Shown piece after piece: positions 6,036 through 7,230 of a DNA stretch of 7,230 nt (position 1 is its first letter; each line of letters opens with the position of its first letter). Made by a program: the position numbers and the translations under genes. A model generated the notes under the pieces. That model had not been told where the DNA came from. It saw only the letters and a list, made by a program, of their open reading frames with translations, and made no database searches. The stretch comes from Treponema sp. (GTDB lineage: Bacteria > Spirochaetota > Spirochaetia > Treponematales > Treponemataceae), in assembly GCA_018385415.1 (NCBI GenBank), contig JAHAZA010000082.1, positions 1 to 7,230 of the forward strand. The letters are read 5' to 3'.

Positions 6036-7093
6036 TTTTTCGTTTAGGTGAACTTTTCTGTGGACCGGGTGGAATTGCCAGGGGTGCTACAACTGCAAAT
6101 ATAAACAATCCCGAATGGGGAATTTCTCATCAGTGGGCAAATGATTATGATGCTGACACTTGTAAAACATACACTAGAAATATCTGCCCAGATAGACCTG
6201 AGTCCGTAATTTGTGGTGATATTCGTGAATTGGATTTTAATAAGCTTTATCAGATTGGCGATATTGATGCTCTTGCCTTCGGTTTCCCTTGTAATGATTT
6301 TAGTATTGTTGGAGAGCAACTTGGTTTCGATGGAAAATTCGGGCCACTCTATTCTTTTGGTGTAAAAGTTTTACAGGATAAGCAACCTCAATGGTTCTTG
6401 GCTGAAAATGTTGGTGGTTTGCAAAGTGCAAATGAAGGACGAGCCATGCAAGTGATTTTTGACGCAATGCGAAATGCCGGTTATCGTTTGTATCCGAATC
6501 TTTATAAGTTTGAAGAATACGGAGTACCGCAAGCTAGGCACCGAATTATTATAGTTGGAATAAAAAATGATTTGCCGTATGAATTTCAGATACCTTCAAC
6601 TGTACCTTATATAAATGCTGATGTTTCTTGTCGCAATGCAATTGAAAATCCGCCAATTCCAGAGAATGCTTCGAACAATGAGCGAACAACACAATCAGCT
6701 TTAGTTGTTGAACGATTAAGTCATATTTTACCAGGGCAGAACGCATTTAATGCAGACCTGCCAGAACATTTAAAATTAAATGTCAAAGGTGCAAAAATGA
6801 GTCAAATTTATAAGAGACTGGATCCTACTTTGCCATCTTATACCATTACTGGTTCTGGTGGTGGTGGAACACATGTATACCATTGGACTGAACCACGGGC
6901 TTTGACAAATCGCGAAAGAGCTAGATTACAAACATTTCCTGATGATTATGTTTTTGAGGGGTCAAAAGAATCTGTAAGAAAGCAAATCGGAATGGCAGTT
7001 CCTTGTGCAGGAGCGAAAATTATATTTGAAGCAATTCTAAAAACTTTTGCTGGAATTTCATACGAATCAATGCCTGCAAATATAGAGGAGTGA
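6032..7093 (+). CDS. DNA (cytosine-5-)-methyltransferase, second of two
   Basis: A 353-residue SAM-dependent C5-cytosine methyltransferase, clearly different from the first. Motifs in order: I ELFCGPGGIARG (7-18); IV GFPCNDFS with nucleophile Cys87; VI ENVGG (125-129); VIII GVPQARHR (164-171); IX LPSYTITGSGGGG; X QIGMAVPCAGA (GMAVP 320-324, where the commoner form is GNAVP). Between motifs VIII and IX lie roughly 90-100 residues of target-recognition domain. These share no obvious similarity with the corresponding part of the first enzyme, so the two probably read different sites or the two strands of an asymmetric site. The ATG has TAGGTGA six bases upstream. The gene follows the response regulator after 34 bases, and the putative nuclease gene starts five bases after its stop. 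All catalytic motifs are present, so it should be active. Confidence 0.93.
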   Translation: MIFRLGELFCGPGGIARGATTANINNPEWGISHQWANDYDADTCKTYTRNICPDRPESVICGDIRELDFNKLYQIGDIDALAFGFPCNDFSIVGEQLGFDGKFGPLYSFGVKVLQDKQPQWFLAENVGGLQSANEGRAMQVIFDAMRNAGYRLYPNLYKFEEYGVPQARHRIIIVGIKNDLPYEFQIPSTVPYINADVSCRNAIENPPIPENASNNERTTQSALVVERLSHILPGQNAFNADLPEHLKLNVKGAKMSQIYKRLDPTLPSYTITGSGGGGTHVYHWTEPRALTNRERARLQTFPDDYVFEGSKESVRKQIGMAVPCAGAKIIFEAILKTFAGISYESMPANIEE

Positions 7094-7098
7094 TAATT

Positions 7099-7230
7099 AT
7101 GTATACAGAAAATTTGGAGAATTCAATTTTGCTAAAACCAGCCAAAGAATTAGGTTGTACATCCTTGAAGATTATTACTGGATATACAGATATTGAATGT
7201 ATATATAGACACCTAATTAATTTATCAGAT
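7099..7230 (+). CDS. Putative NgoFVII/PLD-type restriction endonuclease, N-terminal fragment
   Basis: The ATG at 7099 has GAGGAG (7085-7090) eight bases upstream, and 44 codons are open to the window edge. The residues ILLKPAKELG followed by SLKIITGYTDIECIYRHL (about 22-39) resemble the opening of phospholipase-D-fold restriction endonucleases of the NgoFVII group. In these, a first beta strand ending in (I/V)xGY is followed by a helix with an R/HHL-type sequence. Such enzymes cut DNA with paired HxK motifs, which would lie beyond the window. The position directly after two C5 methyltransferases, in the same operon, is where the cognate nuclease is expected. The family call rests on a short segment and is tentative; the existence of the gene is well supported. 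Confidence 0.6.
   Translation, partial: MYTENLENSILLKPAKELGCTSLKIITGYTDIECIYRHLINLSD

Overview
The window looks like the edge of a bacterial defence island. It joins a decayed, higher-GC stretch (about 1-1500) to an AT-rich restriction-modification operon (about 1650-7230). Counting G+C over single 60-base stretches gives 36/60 at 1081-1140, inside vsr, and 15/60 at 4621-4680, inside the operon. The AT-rich genes, clear AGGAGG-type ribosome sites and an IS21-type element would fit a low-GC anaerobe such as a clostridium or a treponeme. The sequence alone does not settle the organism.

Left part. Positions 1-222 are the end of an IS21-family insertion sequence on the minus strand. They hold the first codons of its transposase, a strong ribosome site, a leader hairpin and 21-bp terminal iterations. 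The element abuts and has apparently removed the 5' end of a HAD-family hydrolase gene (223-817, plus strand). That gene also carries two apparent one-base losses in homopolymers and an in-frame TAA. A complete very-short-patch repair endonuclease gene (vsr, 842-1381, minus strand) follows, convergent with the pseudogene. Its protein has an unusual insert of about 29 residues in the zinc site. The 1382-1702 gap has no convincing gene. It contains a pair of 19-bp direct repeats, an 8-bp inverted repeat, a perfect 12-bp palindrome and an extended -10 promoter reading right.

Right part. Five plus-strand genes lie 2-34 nt apart and read as one operon: a C5-cytosine methyltransferase (1724-2779); a 716-residue protein with two GHKL ATPase modules, the N-terminal one MORC/Hsp90-like with an S5-type domain and the C-terminal one a histidine kinase (2786-4936); a response-regulator receiver fused to an unrecognised domain of about 230 residues (4939-5997); a second, different C5-cytosine methyltransferase (6032-7093); and the start of a gene whose first 44 residues resemble NgoFVII/PLD-type restriction endonucleases (7099 to the window end).

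How they may work together (inference). The two methyltransferases would protect the host, the downstream nuclease would cut unmodified DNA, and Vsr would repair the T:G mismatches that 5-methylcytosine deamination produces. The unusual element is the complete two-component-like pair placed between the two methyltransferases, with no recognisable DNA-binding output domain. It suggests a restriction system gated by phospho-signalling or ATP, not simply a constitutive Type II system. I do not recognise this exact five-gene arrangement as a named system.
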